From the NCBI RefSeq assembly GCF_046159835.1, contig NZ_JBJXCY010000003.1, positions 86,337 to 150,336 on the forward strand: a stretch of 64,000 nt of DNA, given 5' to 3'. This DNA is from JACKJK01 sp046159835. Lineage in GTDB: Bacteria; Pseudomonadota; Alphaproteobacteria; Rhizobiales; Tepidamorphaceae. The notes beneath the pieces are model-generated. The model was not told the DNA's origin. It made no database searches and saw only the letters and a program-made list of their open reading frames with translations. The position numbers were made by a program, and so were the translations under genes. Below, one piece after another: positions 46,408 through 55,214 of this stretch. Position 1 is the stretch's first letter. Every line of letters starts with the position of its first letter.

Positions 46408-47649
46408 ATGCCCAGCACCGCACAGACCCTCGGCCTCCCCGTCTCCAACGAACTCGACCGTCTCCTGACGATGCATAACGGCGAGAAAGTGGCGCCGACC
46501 TTCAGCGCGCCTGAAATGCAGCGGCGCATCGACGGATTGCGCGCCATCCTTGCCGAGAAGAGCCTCGATGCAGCGGTGCTGACGAGCTACCACAACATCA
46601 ACTACCACTCGGATTTCCTGTTCTGCCATTTCGGCCGGAAATACGCCTTCGTGGTGACGCCGGAGAGCGCGACGAGCGTTTCCGCGGGTATTGACGCCGG
46701 CCAGCCGTGGCGGAGAACCTTCGGCGACAACATCACCTACACGGACTGGCGTAAGGACAACTATTTCCACGCGCTGAAAACGCTGCTGCCTGACGCGAAG
46801 CGCATCGGCATCGAGTTCGACCATGTGAGCCTCGATCTGCGCGCGGCGCTTGGCGAGACCTTCCCGGACGCGGAATTCGTCGACATCGCGCAGGCGACCA
46901 TGTGGCAGCGGGCGGTGAAGTCTGTGGAAGAGATCGAACTGATCCGCCACGGCGCGCGTATCGCCGACATCGGCGGGGCGGCGGTGCGCGACGCGATTAC
47001 AGCGGGCGTGCGCGAACACGAGGTGGCACTGGCCGGCACGCAGGCCATGGTGCGCGAGATTGCCGATACCTTTCCCCACGCCGAGCTTATGGACACCTGG
47101 GTCTGGTTCCAGTCGGGCATCAACACCGACGGGGCGCACAATCCGGTCACGTCGCGCGCCGTGCAGCCCGGCGACATCCTGTCGCTCAACTGCTTCCCGA
47201 TGATCGCGGGCTACTACACCGCACTGGAGCGCACGCTGTTCTGCGAGCATGCCTCCGACGCGCACTTGGCGATCTGGGAGGTGAACTGCGAGGTTCACCG
47301 GCGCGGGCTGGAGCTGATCCGGCCCGGTGCGCGGTGCTGCGATATCGCGAAAGAACTTAACGAGATCTATGCTTCGCACGGCCTGCTGGGCTACCGCTCC
47401 TTCGGCTACGGCCACTCCTTCGGCGTGCTGTCGCACTACTACGGGCGCGAGGCGGGCGTGGAACTGCGTGAGGACATCGAAACCGTGTTGAAACCCGGCA
47501 TGGTGGTTTCGATGGAGCCGATGCTGTCCATCCCCGAAGGCCTGCCCGGGGCCGGCGGATACCGGGAGCACGACATTCTCATCATCAGGGAAGACGGTGC
47601 TGAAAACATCACCGGTTTCCCGTTCGGCCCGGCGCACAACGTCATCTGA
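46408..47649 (+). CDS. Creatinase (creatine amidinohydrolase)
   Basis: Hydrolyses creatine to sarcosine and urea. The product is 413 residues of the M24 aminopeptidase-like fold. It has segments matching Pseudomonas creatinase nearly word for word, such as TSYHNINYHSDFL, FQSGINTDGAHNPVT with catalytic His244, and LSLNCFPMIAGYYTALERTL. The ATG at 46408 is chosen; a later Met (MHNGEKVAP) is possible. No sarcosine oxidase, creatininase or creatine transporter is nearby, so this appears an isolated catabolic gene, or it acts on a related guanidino compound. Confidence 0.9.
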   Translation: MPSTAQTLGLPVSNELDRLLTMHNGEKVAPTFSAPEMQRRIDGLRAILAEKSLDAAVLTSYHNINYHSDFLFCHFGRKYAFVVTPESATSVSAGIDAGQPWRRTFGDNITYTDWRKDNYFHALKTLLPDAKRIGIEFDHVSLDLRAALGETFPDAEFVDIAQATMWQRAVKSVEEIELIRHGARIADIGGAAVRDAITAGVREHEVALAGTQAMVREIADTFPHAELMDTWVWFQSGINTDGAHNPVTSRAVQPGDILSLNCFPMIAGYYTALERTLFCEHASDAHLAIWEVNCEVHRRGLELIRPGARCCDIAKELNEIYASHGLLGYRSFGYGHSFGVLSHYYGREAGVELREDIETVLKPGMVVSMEPMLSIPEGLPGAGGYREHDILIIREDGAENITGFPFGPAHNVI

Positions 47650-47651
47650 AC

Positions 47652-48464
47652 CTAGATGCGCTTCAGCCTGCGTGCTGCCGCATGCAGCGCGATGCCGGTC
47701 GCGGTTGCCGCGTTGAGGGAATCGAGATTGCCGGTCATCGCGATGCGCACCAATGCAAACCGCTGCATCGCCGTTTCCGGCAGGCCGTGGCCTTCCGAGC
47801 CGACGAGAAGCGCGATGCCATCGCCACTTTCGGGCAGGTCGCCGATTTCCAGCTCGCCACCACCGGCCAGCGCGAACGCGGTGAGCGACGAGGCGGATAG
47901 CGCGTCGACCAGCTGTTCCGACGTATCCGCACGCGCGAACGGGCAGATGAGGCTCGCGCCCACGGACACGCGGATCGCCTTGCGATAGAGCGGGTCACAG
48001 CAGGCGGGATCGAGCAGAACCGCGTCGGCACCGAAAGCGACCGCGTTGCGGAAGATGCCGCCGAGATTGTCGTGATTGGCGATGCCAAACGCGGCGACAA
48101 CCAGCGCGCCCGGCCCAAGCGCCTCAAGCAGCGCGCCCACATCGCGGCCAGCCGTCCGTTCGCCGTGGGCAAGGATGCCGCGATGGATATGGAAACCGGC
48201 AATGGCATCGAGCACCGCCGGCTTTGCGACATAGACCGTGCATTCGGCGGGCAAGGCCGCGATCACGCTTTCGAGCGAGGCGAGGCGGCTTTCGGCAACC
48301 AGCAACGAGCGGAACGGATGGGTGCTTCGGGTCGCTGCATTGCCCAAGACCACCGCGCCCTCGGCCATGAACCCCTCGCGGCCGCGCAGGTCGCGGTCCT
48401 TCACGTCGCGATAGACCTCGATGCGCGGGTCGGCCGGGTCCTCGATGCGGGTGATGCGCGCCAT
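47652..48464 (-). CDS. TrmH/SpoU-family RNA 2'-O-methyltransferase
   Basis: A 270-residue SPOUT methyltransferase. The three motifs are clear: NHDNLGGIFRNA (motif 1), LLVGSEGHGLP (motif 2) and MTGNLDSLNAATATGIAL (motif 3), forming the trefoil-knot SAM site. An N-terminal substrate-binding L30e-like domain precedes it. Target nucleotide in rRNA or tRNA is unknown. It ends two bases from the creatinase gene, convergent. Confidence 0.92.
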   Translation of the reverse strand: MARITRIEDPADPRIEVYRDVKDRDLRGREGFMAEGAVVLGNAATRSTHPFRSLLVAESRLASLESVIAALPAECTVYVAKPAVLDAIAGFHIHRGILAHGERTAGRDVGALLEALGPGALVVAAFGIANHDNLGGIFRNAVAFGADAVLLDPACCDPLYRKAIRVSVGASLICPFARADTSEQLVDALSASSLTAFALAGGGELEIGDLPESGDGIALLVGSEGHGLPETAMQRFALVRIAMTGNLDSLNAATATGIALHAAARRLKRI

Positions 48465-48469
48465 CGGCG

Positions 48470-49816
48470 CTACTGGCGCAGCGCGTTTTCGCGCACGTTG
48501 CGCAGCGGCTTGAGCAGGTAGCTCAGGATGGAGCGGCGGCCGGTGAGAATATCGACGTCCGCGACCATGCCGGGGACCACCGGGCGGCCCGCGCCAAATG
48601 CGCCGGCATCGGCTTCCAGCCGCACGCGGAAATAGGACTTGCCCTGCTCGTCCACCAGCGCGTCGGGTGAAATCTCGATGATCTTGCCCTTCAGCCCGCC
48701 ATAGATCGAATAATCGTAGGCCGAGATCTTCACCACGGCGGGAAGGCCCGGCCAGACTTCGGCGCGGTCGGCGGGCGACAGGCGCGCCTCCACCGCGATG
48801 GAGCCGTCCACCGGAACAAGCTGCACGAGCTGGTCGCCGGACTGCACGACGCCGCCGATTGTGGTGATGAAGACGCGGTTCACGATGCCGGAAATGGGGG
48901 CTACCACGTCGGAGCGCAGGTTGCGGTCCTGCATGGCGCTGGCGATCTCGCGCAGCTTGGCGAGCTGCAACTCGGCCTCGCCGCGTTCCTTTTCCACCTC
49001 CGCGACGATGTTGAGTTCGGTCTCGCGGCGGCGACCCTTCACTTCATCCAGCGCGGCCTCGGTGCGCGGAATGCCGTGGGTCAATTCAGACATCTGGGAT
49101 TCAAGCTGCTGCAGGCCGCGCTCGGCTTCCAGCAGGTCGTTGCGCGACACGGCACCGCGTTGTTGCAGGCGGCGCAGGTTTTCCACCCGCTCGCTTTCCA
49201 GCGCGCGTTCCTTGGAAATGCTGGACCAGCGCGAGCGCAGTTCGGAGAGTTCCAGTTCTTTCTGGCGGATCTGGTCGTCGTGGATGGAGAGCTGCTCGCG
49301 CATCTGTTCGCGCTTGTTGCGGAACGTGGCGCGTTCGCGCTCCACGATCGCTGGCACGTCGTGCACGAGGTCTTCGGGGAACGCGGGCGCATCGGCGCCG
49401 TCCGTCAGCGCTTCCATGCGCGCGATCTTGGCGCGCGCCGCCTTCATTTCCAGCGCCACGCGGGAGAGTTCGGCTTCGGAGAACGAGTTCTCGATCCGCA
49501 GCAGCGGCTCGCCCTTTTCGACGCGGTCGCCGTTGCGCACGAAAATGTCTGTGACGATACCGCCCTCGAAGTGCTGGATGATCTGGTTGTTGGACTGCGG
49601 GACCACCTTGCCCGCGCCGCGCGTGACCTGGTCGACCTGGGTCAACCCGGCCCACAGGCCGAACAGCACCACGCCGCCGGAAACGGTGTAGAGAAACGTG
49701 CCGTGGGCGCGGTGCGCAATGGCATCGCAACGCCGGTGAAACCGCCCGTCCCCGGCCGGTTCTTGCGCGTCCGGCTTCGTCAGCATCGCGACGATCCGGC
49801 TCAACAGCTCTTTCAT
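48470..49816 (-). CDS. Type I secretion membrane-fusion protein (HlyD/LapC type)
   Basis: The periplasmic adaptor of a type I secretion system. The 448-residue product has one membrane segment (about 41-58), a biotinyl-lipoyl half domain (GKVVPQSNNQIIQHFEGG), and a long alpha-helical hairpin with coiled coils (about 105-290). The second lipoyl half is SDVVAPISGIVNRVFITTIGG, followed by the beta-barrel. It is divergent from the ABC exporter and should bridge it to the TolC-like protein encoded at 55215. The ATG at 49816 is preferred; 49828 and 49852 are alternatives. A frame continuing to 52225 is an artefact. Confidence 0.94.
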   Translation of the reverse strand: MKELLSRIVAMLTKPDAQEPAGDGRFHRRCDAIAHRAHGTFLYTVSGGVVLFGLWAGLTQVDQVTRGAGKVVPQSNNQIIQHFEGGIVTDIFVRNGDRVEKGEPLLRIENSFSEAELSRVALEMKAARAKIARMEALTDGADAPAFPEDLVHDVPAIVERERATFRNKREQMREQLSIHDDQIRQKELELSELRSRWSSISKERALESERVENLRRLQQRGAVSRNDLLEAERGLQQLESQMSELTHGIPRTEAALDEVKGRRRETELNIVAEVEKERGEAELQLAKLREIASAMQDRNLRSDVVAPISGIVNRVFITTIGGVVQSGDQLVQLVPVDGSIAVEARLSPADRAEVWPGLPAVVKISAYDYSIYGGLKGKIIEISPDALVDEQGKSYFRVRLEADAGAFGAGRPVVPGMVADVDILTGRRSILSYLLKPLRNVRENALRQ

Positions 49817-49990
49817 GTGGTCTCGCATTCCGCAGCGGTGGTTCAGCGCCATCTGAGCCCATCGGGGTTTACGAACAATTAAGCATGCGGGGACGATGCT
49901 GCGGGCCTGCAGACCCGGCTGCCCGTAACAGGCGCGCGGCCACGAACCCGATTCCGCGCACGATCCGTCAAGGGTCGCGAGAGGAGCGCA

Positions 49991-52267
49991 ATGAAACGCC
50001 TGCGCACCCTGATGGGCAGACGCGAGGAACCCGGCGATCCCGGGCATCTCGACCGCGACCTCATTGCCGCGCGCATCGGGTCGGCGCGTGGATCGTCGCG
50101 TCAAAACGAGGGCGCGCCGGAAGGCCACCGTGAACCGGGTGCCGGGCAGCATCTTCTTTCGGGCATCGACAAGGCCTCGCGGCAGTGGCGCGACCACCCC
50201 TCGCCGCCGGGTGCTGCCGCAAGCATGGTCGAGGCCGATCCCTCCACGCCGGAAACGCTGGCCGCCGCCGTCGACCATCTCGATGCGAAGGTGTCCTACG
50301 TCAACGCGCGTCTTGAAGACCTCGAGCCGCACGAATTCCCGGCCATCGCACTGCTGAACGACGGGTCCAGCTTCCTCGTCAACAGACGCAGCGCGGGCGG
50401 CTACATCGTCGACGACGAGAGCGGCGAACGCACCATTTCCGCCGAAGCGCTGGAAGCACGGCAGTCCGGCACGATCTTCTTCGTGCGCCCGCGTGCGCTG
50501 GCCGACACCGACGAGGTGCGCGACGAGCCGTTCCAGGATGTCAGCGACGGGTTCGACGTCTTCTCCGACGTGGTGCGCCATGTCTGGGAAACGCGGCGCC
50601 GGCTGTTCATGCAGTTGATCGTGGCATCGGCGCTTTCCTACGCGTTCCTGCTGGCGCTGCCGCTGTTCACGATGGCTGTCTATGACCGGGTGGTGCCGCA
50701 CCAGGCGATGGAGACCATGTGGGTTCTGTCGATCGGCGTGCTGCTGGCGCTGGCGCTCGATTTCCAGCTTCGTTTCGTGCGCATGAAGCTGGTCGATGCC
50801 ATCGGGGCCTCGTCCTATCTCGCGCTTCAGGCGCGGTTCTTCCGGCGCGTACTGAACGCGCAGCTCGTCGATGCGCCACGCGCGCCCGGCCCCGTCGCCC
50901 ACCAGGTCAAGGAAATCGAGCAGGTCTGCAATCTCGCGCCCGCGCTGATGGCCGCTGCGGTCGTGGACGTGCCGTTCTTCTTCATCCTCATGGGCGTGCT
51001 CTACGCCATCGGCGGCTACGTGGTGCTGGCACCGCTCGTCGGCGTCATCGCGCTCGGCGCGCTCTACACGGTGGGCCATGCCCGCACGGGCAGCGCCATC
51101 CGCAAGTCTGTCGAAATCTCGCAGAAGCAATCGAACCAGGTCTTCGAAACGGTGGGCGCGCTGGAATCGGTGAAGGCGGCCACCGCGCAGTCGCACCTGT
51201 TGCGGCGCTGGGAGCGGATCAGCGACGAGGCCGGCTACTATGGTCACCGGGCGCGGCTGTGGTCCGGCTTTGCGACCCAGTCCACGCTGATCGTCGTGCA
51301 GGCGGTGATCGTCATGGTGCTGATCATCGGCGTCTACCAGATCGGTACCGGCGCGATGAGCGTCGGCGCGCTGGCTGCCAGTTCGCTGCTGGTCGGGCGC
51401 ATGGTCGCCCCCGTCGGCAGCCTGATCGGCCAGGCCGACCGGGCGCTGCAGCTTTCCAAGTCGCTCGGCGGGCTGGCGCAGGTTCTCTCCACACCGCAGG
51501 AAACGCCGGGTGATGCCACCCGCAGCACGGCGCAGATCCGCGGCGGGCTGACGCTGACCGGCGTCGGGTTCAGCTACCCGCAGTCGGGCCGCAAGGCGCT
51601 GGAAGACATTCACATCGACATCAAGCCCGGCGAGCGCGTCGGTATCATCGGGCGCGTGGGCTGCGGCAAGAGCACGCTGCTGCGGCTGGCGCTGCGGCTG
51701 CACCAGCCCGAAACCGGGTCGGTGCTGATCGACGGGCAGGACATTCGCCAGTTTCCGCCGCACCTGCTGCGCCGGGCCTGCGGCTTCATGCGGCAGGATG
51801 CTCTGCTCTTCGACGACACGCTCTACAACAACATCTGCTTCGGGCTCGACAGCGTCAGCGACGCCGATTTCGAGTTCGCCACCGAGATTTCCGGCGTCGC
51901 GCAGATGGCGGCCCAACTGCCCGAAGGCTATTCGACCCGCGTCGGCATTCGCGGCGAATGCCTGTCCGGCGGCGAACGGCAGATGGTTTCCATGGCGCGC
52001 GCGCTGGTGACCCGGCCCAACCTGCTGCTGATGGACGAACCAACCGCCGCCATGGACAGCGCGCTCGAACTTTCCGTCATCCGTCGGCTGAAGCCCGCGC
52101 TGGTCAGCAAGACGCTCATTCTCGCGACCCACCGCATCCCGGCGCTGGAGCTGGTCGACCGGCTGATCGTCATGGAGCGCGGGCGCATCGTCGCCGACGG
52201 GCCGAAGCAGGACGTGCTGACGCACCTCAACCGCCCCAATACCTCACGGCCGGCGCAGAGCGCCTGA
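49991..52267 (+). CDS. Type I secretion ABC exporter with degenerate C39 domain (LapB/HlyB type)
   Basis: The exporter that energises secretion of the RTX protein. The 758-residue protein has a variable N-terminal region (1-90), then a C39-like domain (about 92-190) without the peptidase Cys, as in HlyB and LapB. The membrane domain spans about 205-480. The ATPase domain has Walker A GRVGCGKST (about 553), the signature LSGGERQMVSMAR (about 657), and Walker B LLLMDEPTAAMDS. The degenerate C39 domain fits secretion of an unprocessed RTX substrate. Next come the MotB-like, MotA-like, PilZ and TolC genes, all on this strand. Confidence 0.95.
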   Translation: MKRLRTLMGRREEPGDPGHLDRDLIAARIGSARGSSRQNEGAPEGHREPGAGQHLLSGIDKASRQWRDHPSPPGAAASMVEADPSTPETLAAAVDHLDAKVSYVNARLEDLEPHEFPAIALLNDGSSFLVNRRSAGGYIVDDESGERTISAEALEARQSGTIFFVRPRALADTDEVRDEPFQDVSDGFDVFSDVVRHVWETRRRLFMQLIVASALSYAFLLALPLFTMAVYDRVVPHQAMETMWVLSIGVLLALALDFQLRFVRMKLVDAIGASSYLALQARFFRRVLNAQLVDAPRAPGPVAHQVKEIEQVCNLAPALMAAAVVDVPFFFILMGVLYAIGGYVVLAPLVGVIALGALYTVGHARTGSAIRKSVEISQKQSNQVFETVGALESVKAATAQSHLLRRWERISDEAGYYGHRARLWSGFATQSTLIVVQAVIVMVLIIGVYQIGTGAMSVGALAASSLLVGRMVAPVGSLIGQADRALQLSKSLGGLAQVLSTPQETPGDATRSTAQIRGGLTLTGVGFSYPQSGRKALEDIHIDIKPGERVGIIGRVGCGKSTLLRLALRLHQPETGSVLIDGQDIRQFPPHLLRRACGFMRQDALLFDDTLYNNICFGLDSVSDADFEFATEISGVAQMAAQLPEGYSTRVGIRGECLSGGERQMVSMARALVTRPNLLLMDEPTAAMDSALELSVIRRLKPALVSKTLILATHRIPALELVDRLIVMERGRIVADGPKQDVLTHLNRPNTSRPAQSA

Positions 52268-52379
52268 CCGATTTCGCGTCGCGCGCGAGGGTTAACCAAT
52301 CCCCAACCCCGCCGCGCGTATTGTCCAAAGCAATTGCGGCCAGCGGTGCCGCGCAGTCCCTCATGCGTGACGGAACCAC

Positions 52380-53075
52380 ATGTCTGCCCAGGACGAAAGC
52401 GAGACGAATTACTGGCCGGGCTATGTCGATGCCCTGACCACCATGACGATGGTGCTGACCTTCGTCATGATGATTCTCGCCATCGGCATCTACATCCTGA
52501 GCGAAAGCCTCTCCAAGACGCTGCTGACCGAACTCCTGCGCGAGGCCGACGTGGAGGTTTCGGACCAGGCGACGCAGAAGGAAGTCCGCGACACGCTGGT
52601 GGAAACGCTCACGAGGCTGAACCACGAGCACGAGGAAGGCTACCACCCTGTAGAGCGCGTTCAGCAGGAACTGCGCGTCACCCAGGATGACAATGCCCGC
52701 GAGGTCTATGCCGCTCCGGTCCAGACCCCAACGATCCCGGAACGTGATGTTGCCGCCAGGTCCACCGGCTCGGTTCTCAAGGTCACCTACGAGGACGCCC
52801 AGACGCAGCTCGACGAGGACAGCCGCGCGGAAATCCGTCAGTTCGTTTCGTCATCCGACGCCATCCGGGAGGCCCGCACCATCCTGATCCGCGCCCACGC
52901 CGCGCCCATCGCGGGCGGCGCCACGCAGGCCCGGCGCCTCGCCTATTACCGGGCAATGCTGCTGCGCAACGAGATGATCCGGCTCGGCATCGAACCGCGC
53001 CGGTTGCGGGTCGAAGTGGACGAAACACCGGACGTTGCAACGGGCCAGAGTGCCGAAATCTTTGCAACGCAATGA
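52380..53075 (+). CDS. MotB/OmpA-like protein, putative ion-channel partner (SiiA-like role)
   Basis: A 231-residue protein with one N-terminal membrane segment (about 18-41). The segment begins WPGYVDALTTMTMVLTF, which aligns with the MotB segment YADFMTAMM so that Asp17 matches the MotB proton-binding aspartate. A helical linker (45-120) leads to an OmpA-like C-terminal domain (about 125-225). That domain has the AYYRAMLLRNEMIRLGI helix but not the usual TDxxGxxxxN peptidoglycan-contact residues (AHAAPIAGG instead), so wall binding is uncertain. It is encoded next to a MotA-like partner and within a type I secretion locus, not a flagellar one. Confidence 0.8.
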   Translation: MSAQDESETNYWPGYVDALTTMTMVLTFVMMILAIGIYILSESLSKTLLTELLREADVEVSDQATQKEVRDTLVETLTRLNHEHEEGYHPVERVQQELRVTQDDNAREVYAAPVQTPTIPERDVAARSTGSVLKVTYEDAQTQLDEDSRAEIRQFVSSSDAIREARTILIRAHAAPIAGGATQARRLAYYRAMLLRNEMIRLGIEPRRLRVEVDETPDVATGQSAEIFATQ

Positions 53076-53222
53076 TTCGATACGGCTTTTCCTGAATTTC
53101 GCGCCCCAGTTTTACGACTTGTTGACCTTACTGCGCCATCAATAGCAAGCCGGGTTCCGTTTGCAGCGGGTCCGTGCGCGATTCTTGGAATTGACGTAAG
53201 GTAACAGAGTACCCGTCCGGAC

Positions 53223-54665
53223 ATGCGCAAGCAGATCAACATACAGCTCTCGAGGATGCTGATCGTGCTTGCCGCCATCGCGGTTCTGGCAGGATGGAAC
53301 CACGAGTTTATCTGGCTCGGCATTTCCTCGAATGCCTATCTCAACTCCACGATCATCGCAGTTTTCCTGTTCGGCGTGTCGCTGTCGTTTCGCGACGTCT
53401 TCCTGCTGCGCAACGAAGAGAACGCCTTCAATTCGCTGAAGGAAGCCTACGAGGACATCCAGCAGGACGGCGAGCGCGGCGCGAGTGACCCCTACTGGCG
53501 GCACCATCGCTGCCTGAAGCCGGCCGTCATCGTCGAGCGGCCGCGAATCCTCGGCCACATCTACGACCTCGTCTACGAGGAACTGATGCGCACGCGGCGG
53601 CTGCAGCTGTCGGTCAGCACGATGCAGCAGCTCATCAGCGGCATCGCCACGCGCCTGAGCGACGATCGCTCGTTGCTGCAATACGTTACCGGCGTCCTCG
53701 TCTTCCTCGGGCTGATCGGTACCTTCATCGGCCTGATGACCATGGTCGGCTCGGTCGGCACCATCATTGGCGGCCTGGCCGGCGGAACGGGTGGCGGCGA
53801 TGTCGATTTCAGCCGCCTCATCAACGAATTGCAGGCACCGCTGGTCGGCATGGCGACGGGCTTTTCGTCCTCGCTGTTCGGCCTGTTCACGTCCCTGGCG
53901 CTTGGCCTGATCGCGCGCTTTTCCTCCAACGCGTCGAACACGCTGAAGGTGCACTTTGAATCCTGGCTCGCCAGCGTCTCGCAGATCGAGACCACCGACG
54001 ATGGCGAGAACGCGCTGGCGGGAGACAACGCCATCGCGCCTGCCGGGATCGCCAAGCTTGCCGGATCGATGACCGGCGTCACCAAGACATTCCGCCGCCT
54101 GCACCGCGACCTCGCGGCCAGCGCCGGCGATTTCGCCGAAATGGCGAAAGGACAGAATCGCCAGACCAACTACATGCAGCGCAGCGTGCGGCACCTGCAG
54201 TCCATCGCGGATGCCCAGTTGAACCTCGACCGCAAGCTGACGGCGACGCTGAACCGGATGACCGACGCGTTGTGCCAATTCGAGGAGCGCAGCCGCCAGC
54301 AGACGGATTCGCTGCTGGAGAACAATGCGCAGACGGCGGCGCGCATGGAAGACGCTCTGGCGCGCCTCATCGACATCATGGAGCGAGGCCCGGGCGCCAA
54401 CCAGGAGCAGGAAAGCGAAATGGCGCGCGGACTGGAGAACCTCCAGACCACGCTGCAGGAAGCTTTCCAGCCGCGTGAGGGTGCAGCCAGCGAGGCCGCA
54501 TCAGCGTCGAGGACGGACGACGAATTCCCGGGGCCGGAACGGCGAAGCCCGGACAGCCCCATGCGCGAGCGCACACCCCAGAGCGTTGCAGCCGAGGACA
54601 TGATCGAGGACGAGGCGCTCCTGGACGCCGATGCCCTGCCGGCTGCCGCAGGCGAGAGGAACTGA
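53223..54665 (+). CDS. MotA/TolQ/ExbB-like channel protein with long helical tail (SiiB-like role)
   Basis: A 480-residue protein with four predicted membrane segments (about 10-26, 40-60, 153-178, 207-232). The glycine-rich third segment GVLVFLGLIGTFIGLMT and the fourth, GMATGFSSSLFGLFTSLALGL, match the MotA/TolQ/ExbB core that forms the ion path with a MotB-type Asp. Residues about 240-410 are helical and likely coiled coil (SVRHLQSIADAQLNLDRKL and similar), then an acidic disordered tail. The large cytoplasmic tail is not found in ordinary ExbB or MotA; ZorA of Zorya has a comparable tail, but no other Zorya genes are present. A PilZ gene follows by four bases. Confidence 0.82.
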   Translation: MRKQINIQLSRMLIVLAAIAVLAGWNHEFIWLGISSNAYLNSTIIAVFLFGVSLSFRDVFLLRNEENAFNSLKEAYEDIQQDGERGASDPYWRHHRCLKPAVIVERPRILGHIYDLVYEELMRTRRLQLSVSTMQQLISGIATRLSDDRSLLQYVTGVLVFLGLIGTFIGLMTMVGSVGTIIGGLAGGTGGGDVDFSRLINELQAPLVGMATGFSSSLFGLFTSLALGLIARFSSNASNTLKVHFESWLASVSQIETTDDGENALAGDNAIAPAGIAKLAGSMTGVTKTFRRLHRDLAASAGDFAEMAKGQNRQTNYMQRSVRHLQSIADAQLNLDRKLTATLNRMTDALCQFEERSRQQTDSLLENNAQTAARMEDALARLIDIMERGPGANQEQESEMARGLENLQTTLQEAFQPREGAASEAASASRTDDEFPGPERRSPDSPMRERTPQSVAAEDMIEDEALLDADALPAAAGERN

Positions 54666-54669
54666 GCCG

Positions 54670-55068
54670 ATGATCATGAACGTGCTCGGCGCCATGATGC
54701 ACCCGGTCGAACGGTATTCGCGCTACCGCGAGGAACGCAACAAGCCGAAGACCTTCTCGCGCAAGCACCAGCGCTACTCGTGCTGCATCGTGGGGCGGCT
54801 CGAATTTCCCGACCGCGGCTTCTACATCGACGGGTCGGTGATGGAAATTTCTCTTGGCGGCACGCTGTTTCGCGCGTGCTCGACCTACATGATCGACCGC
54901 CGTCTGGAGCAGGTGCGGGTGCATTTCGACAAGCATTGCATGCGCGGGCAGATCATGAACATCCGGCCCGAAGGATACGGCATCCGTTTCCTCGATCCGC
55001 TGGCCGAAGACGATCTCCTGCCGCTGGCCGACGCCTTCGGCCTGCAGGAAGCCAACGAGTTCCACTAA
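54670..55068 (+). CDS. PilZ-domain c-di-GMP binding protein
   Basis: A 132-residue PilZ protein. The c-di-GMP motifs are RKHQR (31-35, RxxxR) and MEISLGG (58-64), where Glu59 stands in for the usual Asp or Asn of [DN]xSxxG. Binding is therefore likely but should be tested. The gene starts four bases after the MotA-like gene with GAGAGGA upstream, so the two are cotranscribed and probably act together. This recalls YcgR, a PilZ protein that brakes the flagellar motor by contacting MotA. Confidence 0.87.
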   Translation: MIMNVLGAMMHPVERYSRYREERNKPKTFSRKHQRYSCCIVGRLEFPDRGFYIDGSVMEISLGGTLFRACSTYMIDRRLEQVRVHFDKHCMRGQIMNIRPEGYGIRFLDPLAEDDLLPLADAFGLQEANEFH

Positions 55069-55078
55069 GCCTCGTTCG

Positions 55079-55096
55079 ACGGGCGATTTCGCCCGG
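55079..55096. promoter_or_regulatory. Hairpin upstream of the TolC-like gene
   Basis: GGGCG and CGCCC around ATTT form a small GC hairpin shortly after the PilZ stop, followed by an AT-rich stretch (AATATTAAGGTTAATC, about 55131-55146). It may be a transcript-end or promoter-proximal element for the tolC gene. A second hairpin, GCGGA (55166-55170) with TCCGC (55177-55181), overlaps the ATG at 55170. Confidence 0.3.
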
Positions 55097-55214
55097 CTTC
55101 AGCCTGCGCAAATTCCGCGGAAATTCAAGGAATATTAAGGTTAATCAGCGCATAACGGACTGTCAGCGGATGTCTGTCCGCCAGTATCGTTTCTGTACTC
55201 GAGTCAGTTTGCGC

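Noticed and set aside
48470..52225. 1,251-residue minus-strand frame over the secretion genes
   Set aside because: Only its C-terminal part (48470-49816) is HlyD; the rest is the antisense of the ABC exporter.
52380..54665. Zorya anti-phage system (ZorAB)
   Set aside because: The MotA/MotB-like pair fits ZorAB superficially, but no ZorC, ZorD or ZorE gene is present and the neighbours are type I secretion genes.
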